This document shows positions 1 through 5,832 of a stretch of 9,628 nucleotides of DNA, in pieces (the first letter of the stretch is position 1; the number at the start of each line of letters is the position of its first letter). The translations under genes were made by a program, and so were the position numbers. The stretch comes from Clostridia bacterium. GTDB lineage: Bacteria > Bacillota > Clostridia > Oscillospirales > Acutalibacteraceae. The notes below the pieces were generated by a model that worked only from the letters and a program-made list of their open reading frames with translations, made no database searches and was not told where the DNA came from. The stretch is from contig CAAGND010000035.1 in assembly GCA_900771185.1 (NCBI GenBank), positions 1 through 9,628 on the forward strand, given 5' to 3'.

Positions 1-62
1 TCAATGAAGGAATCGACAAAGTCAAGGAAGAGATCGGAGGTGTAAAAAAATGCCCGAAATAA
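1..62 (+). CDS. 3' end of an upstream protein, truncated by window start
   Basis: An open frame entering the window (codons from position 3) ends at TAA 60-62 and reads as a charged, lysine/glutamate-rich tail finishing in GGVKKCPK. Its end overlaps the next gene (start 50) and carries that gene's GGAGGT ribosome binding site, as at other junctions here. A second open frame from position 1 ends at TAA 43-45, so the frame choice is uncertain. I favour the longer one because its composition looks like a soluble helical protein. Function cannot be inferred from about 19 residues. Confidence 0.4.
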   Translation, partial: NEGIDKVKEEIGGVKKCPK

Positions 63-319
63 CAATGCAGGAGCTGATGGAAAGGGACATCAGTAGGAAG
101 GTTGAATTTTCCGAAAAGCACGGGATAGCCAATCTTAGGGAAATTATCCTATCTACTAATAACACCTTTGGAATAGCTCTAACTTTTTTTGAAGCAAAAC
201 AGTCGTATGCTCTGTATTGCCGTGATATACACGATGAGAGTACTGATGAAACTAAGTTGATTCGTGTATTTTCCAACATGGAAAAAGCCGTTGCTGCGTT
301 TAATGCTTTGACAGTTTGA
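50..319 (+). CDS. Small hypothetical phage protein, 89 aa
   Basis: I do not recognise this protein. It is an 89-residue soluble protein without membrane segments or cysteine pairs. Its one odd stretch is FGIALTFFEAKQSYALYC near the middle, with an alternating hydrophobic pattern suggesting beta strands, followed by an acidic loop (DIHDESTDETK) and a C-terminal helix (NMEKAVAAFNAL). The ATG at 50 is supported by GGAGGT at 36-41, eight bases upstream. It opens the visible part of a run of small early genes on the same strand, 15 bases before the next gene. Confidence 0.7.
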   Translation: MPEITMQELMERDISRKVEFSEKHGIANLREIILSTNNTFGIALTFFEAKQSYALYCRDIHDESTDETKLIRVFSNMEKAVAAFNALTV

Positions 320-334
320 AACGGGGCGATACCG

Positions 335-532
335 ATGAACGGCGATAACTGCGTTTTAAGCAACAGATGTGCAAACAAGGGCACGTTCCTGTGCGTAGAT
401 GATGCATTCAATGGAAGTATCGGCTGTTTCCGCAACAAAATCGGAAACGGCACTACGAAAAGGAGGAAGAATTTTGAAAAAATCGAGAAATGTTGGTCAG
501 AACGAGTATGTATTGATTCTGAAAGGAAGTGA
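335..532 (+). CDS. Small cysteine-containing hypothetical protein, 65 aa
   Basis: A 65-residue frame with cysteines at 6, 12, 20, 32, 53 and 59 and a basic, helix-like C-terminal part (KRRKNFEKIEK). No family is recognised. The cysteines do not form the CxxC pairs typical of zinc ribbons. The start is preceded by a modest GGGG at 323-326, eight bases from the ATG. The frame fills the gap between two better-supported genes and stops six bases before the PP-loop gene's ATG. A competing small frame (474-545) with a much stronger ribosome binding site lies inside its 3' end, so the C-terminal third may not be the real product. Confidence 0.5.
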   Translation: MNGDNCVLSNRCANKGTFLCVDDAFNGSIGCFRNKIGNGTTKRRKNFEKIEKCWSERVCIDSERK

Positions 533-545
533 TAGAAATGGCTGA
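474..545 (+). CDS. Possible 23-aa leader peptide, TTG start
   Basis: A short frame beginning with TTG at 474 reads MKKSRNVGQNEYVLILKGSD plus three residues and stops at TGA 543-545. It is preceded by AGGAGGA at 461-467, about six bases away, better than the signal of the enclosing 335-532 frame. Its stop lies eight bases inside the PP-loop gene that starts at 538, so translating it could couple ribosomes into that gene. The AGGAGG may simply be two arginine codons of the overlapping frame. This is a suggestion, not a firm gene. Confidence 0.3.
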   Translation: MKKSRNVGQNEYVLILKGSDRNG

Positions 546-1641
546 TACATACAGGAGCAAGGTGTACACGGAACGCCCCGCTTATGCGGATTACGATGCA
601 CCTGCGAAATTCGATGCTATCGAAGGAATTATCATCACAAGGCTGTTACAGCACCCGAAAGCTATATGCTCATATAGCGGCGGGTCAGACAGTGATATTC
701 TTATTGACATGATTGAAAGGGCTAGACGGAAAATCCCCGATCTGAATATCCCACCTGTGAAATATGTATTTTTCAACACGGGCTTGGAGATGAAGGCAAC
801 GAAAGACCATGTCAAGGCGATTTCCGAAAAGTACGGTGTTGAAATCGAGGAATGCAGACCGAAAACAGGAATCGTGCAGTCGTCCCGAATCCATGGAATA
901 CCGTTTGTGTCGAAGATCATGTCCAATGGTCTGTCGGAATGGCAGAAAAAAGGCGTTCCGCTATCCATTGCTAAGGAATACGAAGAAGCGGAGGACAAGG
1001 CTGCCAAACGGCAGGAGCTTCGGGAGCGTTATCCCAAATGCGAAAGTTTGATTAATTTTCTCTGCTGCTGCAACAAAGCTGGAGAGCCTAGACCAAACAT
1101 TCAAATCGTCATTAATTCGTCACGATATATGCGTGATTTCATCGCCGAAAATCCACCTGATTTCAAAATTTCTGCAAAATGCTGCGACTACTGCAAGAAG
1201 CAGGTCGCACACAAGGCTCAGAAAGGCTACGACATGATCATCACGGGCGAAAGAATGGCAGAGGGCGGCATGAGGTCAGTACCGAGAAATGCTGAATTTT
1301 ATGATAATCCAAACAACACGATGTGTTTTTATGAAGCGTCAAACAGTCAATTCAGATTTCGCCCGCTGTATTACGTTTCTGATCAGGATAAGGCATGGTA
1401 CAAGGAATACTACGGGCTGAAATATTCGGACGCATATGAGGTCTATGGGCTGACACGGACAGGCTGTTGCGGTTGTCCCATAAGTTACAAGGCTATCGAT
1501 GATTTGGAAAAAATCAAGCCCTACGAGCCGAATGTCGTCAAGGCGGCATGGAATATATTCGGGAAAAGCTATCTCTATCGTCAGGCTTACAACGAATATA
1601 AGGCTGAAAGGGATAGAAAATCAGAGGAAACGCCCGAATAG
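538..1641 (+). CDS. PAPS reductase-like PP-loop (ATP pyrophosphatase) protein
   Basis: This 367-residue protein carries the PP-loop SGGSDS at residues 47-52, the ATP-binding signature of the N-type ATP pyrophosphatase family that includes PAPS reductase and DndC. A following segment, KYVFFNTGLEMKAT, matches the usual strand after the PP-loop helix. The family activates a substrate with ATP or transfers sulfur, but the substrate here is unknown. Phage members are common and are mostly uncharacterised. Cysteines cluster in three groups: 176-178, 215/216/219 and 310/311/313 (GCCGCP), suggesting an iron-sulfur cluster or a zinc site. An ATG at 538 with AGGAAG at 524-529 is preferred over a GTG three codons upstream (529), whose spacing is poor. 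It is much larger than its early-gene neighbours. A sulfur-based nucleic acid modification role is only an inference. Confidence 0.85.
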   Translation: MADTYRSKVYTERPAYADYDAPAKFDAIEGIIITRLLQHPKAICSYSGGSDSDILIDMIERARRKIPDLNIPPVKYVFFNTGLEMKATKDHVKAISEKYGVEIEECRPKTGIVQSSRIHGIPFVSKIMSNGLSEWQKKGVPLSIAKEYEEAEDKAAKRQELRERYPKCESLINFLCCCNKAGEPRPNIQIVINSSRYMRDFIAENPPDFKISAKCCDYCKKQVAHKAQKGYDMIITGERMAEGGMRSVPRNAEFYDNPNNTMCFYEASNSQFRFRPLYYVSDQDKAWYKEYYGLKYSDAYEVYGLTRTGCCGCPISYKAIDDLEKIKPYEPNVVKAAWNIFGKSYLYRQAYNEYKAERDRKSEETPE

Positions 1642-1669
1642 TTGACGTTGTTTTAAGGAGGAAATATCA

Positions 1670-1783
1670 ATGAAAACTAAACTCTGCCGTGTCTGCGGAA
1701 TCAGAGAAGCTGTATATAAAAATCTTGGGCTGCGCTACTGCCCTACTTGCTATCGGAAAATATATGGAGGTGTTTCGGAATGA
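1670..1783 (+). CDS. 37-aa zinc-ribbon-like microprotein
   Basis: This gene reads MKTKLCRVCGIREAVYKNLG, continues LRYCPTCYRKIYGGVSE, and stops at TGA 1781-1783. Two CxxC knuckles (C6/C9 and C24/C27) separated by 14 residues have the layout of a minimal four-cysteine zinc ribbon. Translation is well supported: AAGGAGGA at 1655-1662 lies seven bases before the ATG, and the stop overlaps the next gene's ATG (ATGA at 1780-1783). Its 3' end also contains the GGAGGT used by the next gene. No named family is recognised. Binding of nucleic acid or a partner protein is possible but unproven. Confidence 0.8.
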   Translation: MKTKLCRVCGIREAVYKNLGLRYCPTCYRKIYGGVSE

Positions 1784-2055
1784 TATGTTTCAAGGATAAT
1801 CATTCACAGTGCTTGGAGGACTGTGAAGGCTGCCCCGCTTACCGTCCCCGCTGCTGCATGTGCGAGGCTAGCAGAAATGTAGATATGTACCACGTTAATG
1901 GTGAGCTGTACTGCGCTGACTGCCTTATCGAAAAGTATTCGAAGAGAGATGGAGAAAATCTTTTCGAGGAATTCATCGACTATTACGCAGAGGAATACGA
2001 GAAGTTCATACTGGATCAGTTCGACTACTGCAAGGAGGATGGCTGCGATGAGTGA
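1780..2055 (+). CDS. Cysteine-rich zinc-finger-like protein, 91 aa
   Basis: The protein has about a dozen cysteines. An N-terminal group (C3, C11, C15, C18) is followed by CCMC at 25-28 and YCADC at 44-48, and the latter two could form a treble-clef or ribbon-type zinc site. The C-terminal half is strongly acidic and aromatic (EEFIDYYAEEYEKF), probably one long helix, ending in a further cysteine pair. The frame can be extended upstream to a TTG at 1747, but ATG 1780 is chosen because GGAGGT at 1766-1771 fits it and it overlaps the preceding stop as ATGA. Function is unknown. It is the second of three small cysteine proteins in a row. Confidence 0.8.
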   Translation: MICFKDNHSQCLEDCEGCPAYRPRCCMCEASRNVDMYHVNGELYCADCLIEKYSKRDGENLFEEFIDYYAEEYEKFILDQFDYCKEDGCDE

Positions 2056-2287
2056 TTTTTCTTCGGGAGTATCTGGATATGTCAAGGCGGTTGCTATCGT
2101 TTCCGTTAATTTTCCCATAGATTTGAAGGGCAATGCAGATGTCAGCTGCTATCAATGCCCGTATTTCAGCCGTTCAAGTGGGATATGCCAGCTGAACAAG
2201 GCTGTTCCCGCTTTCCCTGCGAAATACATCGGACAAGACTGCCCGTTCTGGGCGAGCCTGAACAGCGAGGAGGATAATGATGGATAA
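2048..2287 (+). CDS. Small four-cysteine phage protein, 79 aa
   Basis: This is a 79-residue protein with cysteines at 34, 37, 47 and 65 in the order C-x2-C-x9-C-x17-C, the last in QDCPFW. The N-terminal part (YVKAVAIVSVNFPI) looks like beta structure. The pattern suggests a single structural metal or disulfide knot, but I cannot name a family. ATG 2048 is preceded by AAGGAGG at 2032-2038 and lies inside the previous gene's end, overlapping by eight bases. The open frame extends further upstream to 1898, but that part only shadows the preceding gene. Its end overlaps the start of the ERF gene, so the two are probably translated together. Confidence 0.8.
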   Translation: MSDFSSGVSGYVKAVAIVSVNFPIDLKGNADVSCYQCPYFSRSSGICQLNKAVPAFPAKYIGQDCPFWASLNSEEDNDG

Positions 2288-2825
2288 AACATTTCTGGAC
2301 AAGCTGTCCGCTATTCAGATTGAGTTAAAAGCTCCTAAGGGACAGTATAACTCTTTCGGCAAGTATTCTTACAGAAGCTGTGAGGATATTCTGGAAGCGG
2401 TCAAACCGCTGCTTTCCAAAAACGGGCTGACGCTTTTGCTGACGGACGAGCCTGTTGCCGTAGGTAACAGAGTGTATATCAAAGCAACTGCCCGTCTGAT
2501 GGGCGATAACGATGTTATAGAGGTGACAGCTTATGCCCGTGAGCCTGAGGATAAAAAGGGCATGGACACAAGCCAGGTCACGGGAACAGCGTCGTCATAC
2601 GCCCGAAAATACGCTTTAAACGGGCTGTTTCTTATCGACGATACAAAGGACGCAGATACGGACGAATACAAGAAGCAGACGGGCAAGGACGCTTTGACTT
2701 GCCCTAAATGTGGGAAAGTCATCAAGGATTACAAGAAGGCTGACGGCACGGTAACGCCTGCAAAGGTCGTATTCGACAGCTGCGGCGGAATGTGCCTTGA
2801 ATGTTACAAGAAAAATGGAGGTTAA
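2280..2825 (+). CDS. erf: ERF-family single-strand annealing recombinase
   Basis: ERF-superfamily proteins bind ssDNA and anneal complementary strands during phage recombination and circularisation. The family hallmarks are here: an N-terminal block with GKYSYRSCEDILEAVKPLL (about residues 27-45) and the signature SQVTGTASSYARKYAL followed by GLFLIDDTKDADT. After the usual core there is a C-terminal zinc-ribbon-like extension, C141-P-K-C144 and C172-L-E-C175, with a further cysteine at 168. Two in-frame ATGs occur. The second (2280) is preferred because GAGGAGGA at 2267-2274 lies five bases from it but only two from the first (2277). At 181 residues it is close to usual length. It sits directly before SSB, its expected functional partner. 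Confidence 0.92.
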   Translation: MDKTFLDKLSAIQIELKAPKGQYNSFGKYSYRSCEDILEAVKPLLSKNGLTLLLTDEPVAVGNRVYIKATARLMGDNDVIEVTAYAREPEDKKGMDTSQVTGTASSYARKYALNGLFLIDDTKDADTDEYKKQTGKDALTCPKCGKVIKDYKKADGTVTPAKVVFDSCGGMCLECYKKNGG

Positions 2826-2831
2826 TCGAAA

Positions 2832-3227
2832 ATGAAAGTTAAATTTTCAGATGAAACGGTTATGGTAGGCGGGTATGTTCCCGCTGACGCCGAGAAGAAA
2901 TCCACAAGCGAGAAGGCACCCTGGAAATTTTCCGTAAAGGTCGGAGAAAAGCCCTTGCAGGAGGGTCAGGAGCGCCCCGATGCGTCATGGTGCAGCTGTG
3001 CGAGCTGGCATTCAAGTGCCGCTGCTATTCGCAAGGGCGACACGGTGCTGGCGTTCGGAAAGCTTGTTTCAAATGTTGGGAACGACGGGAAAACATATTG
3101 GACGCTGAATGTTGACGGCTTCGTTATATGCAACAAGGCGGCTGCGGCGGCTGCTCCAATGGTACCGCCGCCTTCGTTGGAAAATTTCGAGGAAGTGGCG
3201 GTTGATGATGGTCAGTTACCGTTCTGA
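2832..3227 (+). CDS. ssb: Single-stranded DNA-binding protein
   Basis: A 131-residue protein with OB-fold-like beta content (KGDTVLAFGKL, GKTYWTLNVDGFVI). Its acidic C-terminal tip reads DDGQLPF (residues 125-131), matching the DDDIPF-type tail that bacterial and phage SSBs use to recruit partners. An alanine/proline-rich linker (AAAAAAPMVPPP) joins core and tail. A WCSCASWHS segment with two cysteines near residue 53 is not typical of E. coli SSB, and the fold is more divergent than usual. GGAGGT at 2817-2822 lies nine bases before the ATG and overlaps the end of erf. It probably coats the substrate of ERF and of the downstream primase/helicase genes. Confidence 0.85.
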   Translation: MKVKFSDETVMVGGYVPADAEKKSTSEKAPWKFSVKVGEKPLQEGQERPDASWCSCASWHSSAAAIRKGDTVLAFGKLVSNVGNDGKTYWTLNVDGFVICNKAAAAAAPMVPPPSLENFEEVAVDDGQLPF

Positions 3228-3708
3228 GCGTATCAAGGCGGCACTTGACATTGAGAGAGTCGTCGGCTTCTATGGTTATGAGCCTAACAGGCAGGGCTTT
3301 GTTAGTTGTCCGTTCCATAACGAGCGGACAGCAAGCCTTAAAATATATCCAAACAGCAACAGCTTCTATTGCTTCGGCTGCGGTGCAGGCGGCGATGTGA
3401 TTGATTTCGTCCGTCTGCTCTATGGGCTGGACTTCGGGCAGGCTTGTTTACGGCTTGAATCAGATTTCGGACTTGTCGGCGGTCAGAGTGCGGCAAGTCC
3501 CGAATTATCCGAAAGGGCGAAAAAGAGGAATGCCGAAAAAGCCGAATATAAAGCCCTGGAAGATCGGTTTGTTCTGTATAATCAAATTATACGGGACTGC
3601 AAGCCAAAAGCCCAAGGAGAGCCGCCTAGTCCCGAATTTATCGAAGCTATCAAAGAAAAGCCGCATATCGAAAATAGATTAAGGGAGTTGGAAGAGAAAT
3701 GGAAATAG
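3205..3708 (+). CDS. CHC2 zinc-finger primase fragment (no TOPRIM)
   Basis: The first 60 residues contain the CHC2 zinc finger of DnaG-type primases: C35-P-F-H38 and C56-F-G-C59, embedded in SCPFHNERTASLKI and SFYCFGCGAGGDVIDF. This finger helps a primase choose its start site on template DNA. The catalytic TOPRIM domain is absent, and after about residue 90 the protein becomes a charged helical, probably coiled-coil tail. It is therefore likely the template-recognition subunit of a split primase acting with the adjacent helicase. The open frame runs up to 3109, but that extension is antisense-like arginine-rich shadow of ssb. ATG 3205 (or 3208), with GAGGAAG at 3189-3195, overlaps the end of ssb. 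Confidence 0.85.
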   Translation: MMVSYRSERIKAALDIERVVGFYGYEPNRQGFVSCPFHNERTASLKIYPNSNSFYCFGCGAGGDVIDFVRLLYGLDFGQACLRLESDFGLVGGQSAASPELSERAKKRNAEKAEYKALEDRFVLYNQIIRDCKPKAQGEPPSPEFIEAIKEKPHIENRLRELEEKWK

Positions 3709-5567
3709 AGATACCAAACTACACGGAAAGCGATTTCGACTCCACCGCACCTTATGAATTCCTGTACAGTTTCAAAGATGACGCTTTTCTCACTCCGATA
3801 GTTGCAAGTAAGCTAGCAAAGATGGCTATGTCGCTTCACGTCACAAATTTTAAATCACGATACAAGGGTTATCTGGCAAGGCTAAAGGGCGAGTTTTCAA
3901 CAAGTATCAGCGAAAGCAATAATGTCACCAATTTCACCGCTCAGCCGCTGGAGCTTGACTGTGGGCAATGGCATTGTGACGATGATGGTATATATATTAA
4001 CGGCGAAAATGCAAAGCTGTATGCCTGCACTCACCCGATAATGCCCGTTGAGCGGCTTGTAAATATCGACACTCTCGCCGAAAAGTTGACTCTTGGATAT
4101 TCACGCAGCGGTCGTTGGAAAACGCTGACCGTTGGAAAGGAAATTCTGGCGAGTGCAAGCAAGATCACCGAGCTGGCGGCTTATGGTATTTCCGTTAATT
4201 CGGACAATGCCAAGACGCTGACTAAATTTATAACGGAGATTGAGTCCCGAAATTATGACTATATCCCCGAAAAAAAGTCCGTTTCCCGCTTGGGCTACAT
4301 TAAAAACGAGGGTTTTTCCCCGTATGTGGACGGGCTGGAATTCGATGGTGACAAGGCATATGGCAGGATATACGACTCGGTCACGGAAAGCGGCGACTAT
4401 GACGTGTGGAAGGACGAGATCAAGAAAATTCGCAGGGAGTCGGTCACGGCGAAGATACTGCTTGCGGCTAGCTTCGCTTCTGTTCTGGTTCAGCCGTTGG
4501 GCGCAAATCCGTTTTTCGTCCACCTATGGGGCGGAGAGTCGGGAACGGGAAAGACCGTCGGTCTGATGGCTGCGGCGTCCGTATGGGCTAATCCCGAGCG
4601 GGGCGCATACATACAAACGTTTAACTCGACAGAAGTCGGGCACGAGCGTTTGGCGGCGTTTTTAAACAGCCTGCCCGTCTGCATCGACGAGCTTCAGCTT
4701 GCGAAGGACAAGCGGGGGAACATTAATTTTAACGTGTATCAGCTGGCGCAGGGCGTTGGACGCACACGAGGAAACAAGAGCGGTGGCGTTGACATTACGC
4801 CCACATGGGGCAACTGCATTATAACGACAGGCGAAAGCCCGCTGACAGCTCTTGCCGATGGTGCGGGTGCACTTAACAGAGTTATCGAGATAGAGTGCAA
4901 GACATCCCGAAAAGTCGTGCTTGATGGTGTCAGAACGTCATCGGTGCTGAAACAGAACTATGGATTTGCGGGCAAAAAATTCGTTGCAAATCTGCTGTTT
5001 GACGATATGCGCATAGAACAGATTTCCGAGAAATATCGGGAGTATATGCGGCGACTTGTGGAAAACGACGCAACGGAGAAGCAAGCGAGTGCAGCAGCTC
5101 TTCTGTTGGTGGCTGACGAATATTTCATTAAATGGCTGCTGGAGGGCGAGGAAACGCTTACAGAGGGCGAAATCGCCGAGTATCTGAAATCCAATGCCGA
5201 AACGTCCGTTGGACAGAGAGGATATGACTATCTGTGCGACTGGGTGGCGCAGAATGCGAACAGGTTTAACGCTGACAGCGAGGATAACAAGGGTGAGATT
5301 TACGGAGTTATTGAAGCTGACAACTTGGGGACTACATGGGCGTATATCATCGGAACAGCGTTTCGGGCTGCTCTGGGCGCGGTCGGAATGAGCGATAAGG
5401 CAGTCACGGCTTGGCTGGACAGCAATGGATATATCAAACGTGGCGCACAAAAGAGCACATACACGATTGCTAAGCGCATCAAGGGTACTGTTGCAAGGTG
5501 CGTAGCTATAAGGCTGCCGTTTAACGATGATGACAGCGAAATAGTGGATTTTGACGAGATGATATAA
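3699..5567 (+). CDS. DUF927-type phage primase/helicase ATPase
   Basis: This 622-residue P-loop ATPase has Walker A GESGTGKT at residues 279-286, Walker B VCIDEL with D330-E331, a sensor-1-like asparagine in WGNCIITTGE (N372), and a candidate arginine finger in GALNRVIEIE (R394). That order and the wording around it (FVHLWGGESGTGKT) match DUF927 superfamily proteins, AAA+-like phage and plasmid helicases. About 270 residues precede the ATPase, rich in aromatic beta segments and possibly a DNA-binding or priming module. About 200 residues follow it. It overlaps the CHC2 gene by ten bases, which supports a joint role in replication initiation or unwinding. The start is backed only by a modest AAGGGAG at 3681-3687. 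It stops at TAA 5565-5567, just before the repeat-rich region. Confidence 0.88.
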   Translation: MEIEIPNYTESDFDSTAPYEFLYSFKDDAFLTPIVASKLAKMAMSLHVTNFKSRYKGYLARLKGEFSTSISESNNVTNFTAQPLELDCGQWHCDDDGIYINGENAKLYACTHPIMPVERLVNIDTLAEKLTLGYSRSGRWKTLTVGKEILASASKITELAAYGISVNSDNAKTLTKFITEIESRNYDYIPEKKSVSRLGYIKNEGFSPYVDGLEFDGDKAYGRIYDSVTESGDYDVWKDEIKKIRRESVTAKILLAASFASVLVQPLGANPFFVHLWGGESGTGKTVGLMAAASVWANPERGAYIQTFNSTEVGHERLAAFLNSLPVCIDELQLAKDKRGNINFNVYQLAQGVGRTRGNKSGGVDITPTWGNCIITTGESPLTALADGAGALNRVIEIECKTSRKVVLDGVRTSSVLKQNYGFAGKKFVANLLFDDMRIEQISEKYREYMRRLVENDATEKQASAAALLLVADEYFIKWLLEGEETLTEGEIAEYLKSNAETSVGQRGYDYLCDWVAQNANRFNADSEDNKGEIYGVIEADNLGTTWAYIIGTAFRAALGAVGMSDKAVTAWLDSNGYIKRGAQKSTYTIAKRIKGTVARCVAIRLPFNDDDSEIVDFDEMI

Positions 5568-5572
5568 CACTT

Positions 5573-5592
5573 GTAACACGGCTTAGTGTTAC
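5573..5592. repeat. Inverted repeat GTAACAC-6-GTGTTAC
   Basis: A perfect seven-base inverted repeat, GTAACAC then GTGTTAC, with the six-base spacer GGCTTA. It lies six bases after the primase/helicase stop. It may be a protein-binding site. As RNA it would form a weak A/U-rich hairpin without a U-tract, so it is a poor terminator. Confidence 0.7.
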
Positions 5593-5600
5593 GGCACAAG

Positions 5601-5620
5601 CCCCTATTTTACGGCGTTTG
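5601..5620 (+). repeat. Imperfect 20-bp direct repeat, copy 1
   Basis: CCCCTATTTTACGGCGTTTG matches the second copy at 5761-5780 at 16 of 20 positions (mismatches at positions 2, 9, 14 and 20), 160 bases apart. Each copy is preceded by GTGTTAC and followed by GTAACAC, so a larger module is duplicated around the AT-rich core. Confidence 0.6.
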
Positions 5621-5673
5621 AGAGCAATTTTCGGAGGTGTAACACTTTTCTCACATACACACATCAAATTATA

Positions 5674-5703
5674 TTGGATATACATTTTTCATCGATATAT
5701 ATA
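5674..5703 (+). promoter_or_regulatory. Weak candidate promoter in AT-rich core
   Basis: TTGGAT (5674-5679) is followed after 18 bases by TATATA (5698-5703), giving a moderate match to -35 and -10 boxes. It would fire toward the SF2 helicase, and the GTGTTAC sites on both sides could act as operators. AT-rich DNA produces such matches easily, so this is weak. Confidence 0.25.
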
Positions 5704-5760
5704 AATATAGTTTGGAAAAGCAGTGTAAAAAGGTGTTACAGTGTTACACTACCGAGAAAA

Positions 5761-5780
5761 CGCCTATTCTACGTCGTTTA
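5761..5780 (+). repeat. Imperfect 20-bp direct repeat, copy 2
   Basis: CGCCTATTCTACGTCGTTTA is the partner of 5601-5620 with the same flanking order (GTGTTAC upstream at 5741-5747, GTAACAC downstream at 5785-5791). The shared core is CTATTnTACGnCGTTT. Confidence 0.6.
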
Positions 5781-5784
5781 AGGC

Positions 5785-5803
5785 GTAACACTAATGGTGT
5801 TAC
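5785..5803. repeat. Inverted repeat GTAACAC-5-GTGTTAC
   Basis: The same seven-base arms as at 5573-5592 with a five-base spacer, TAATG. The site is just upstream of the helicase gene and about 30 bases before its start, so a bound protein could block transcription or translation of that gene, or load onto an origin. Confidence 0.7.
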
Positions 5804-5832
5804 TGAGGTGATACAGGTGAAACACAAAGGAG

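Larger units (their letters stand above)
5568..5832. other. Noncoding control region, candidate replication origin
   Basis: This is the only gene gap over 200 bases. It holds seven exact copies of GTGTTAC or its complement GTAACAC between 5573 and 5803 (5573-5579 -, 5586-5592 +, 5639-5645 -, 5733-5739 +, 5741-5747 +, 5785-5791 -, 5797-5803 +). Near copies occur at 5564 (ATAACAC) and 5808 (GTGATAC). The middle, 5665-5709, is strongly AT-rich. Iteron-like sites flanking an AT-rich core between two replication helicases are what a phage origin would look like. A repressor-controlled promoter region is the main alternative. No long open frame crosses it. Evidence is purely sequence pattern. Confidence 0.5.

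Noticed and set aside
31..38. AGATCGGA resembling the start of the Illumina adapter
   Set aside because: Only eight bases match and the sequence continues as GGTGTAAA, a normal ribosome binding site region. It is not adapter.
1804..2133. 109-codon antisense open frame with a hydrophobic composition
   Set aside because: It overlaps two well-supported + strand genes with good ribosome binding sites and is explained as a mirror of their codons.
3109..3204. N-terminal extension of the CHC2 protein
   Set aside because: These codons are an arginine/tryptophan-rich shadow of the ssb linker. ATG 3205 has a ribosome binding site and begins the conserved CHC2 domain.
4938..5579. 213-codon antisense open frame across the end of the DUF927 gene
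   Set aside because: It shadows a strongly supported gene on the + strand, has no credible ribosome binding site that I can see, and its product is cysteine- and arginine-rich nonsense.
5573..5803. GTGTTAC repeats as a CRISPR array
   Set aside because: Repeats are only seven bases, occur in both orientations and have irregular spacing from 1 to 87 bases. There are no spacer units or cas genes.
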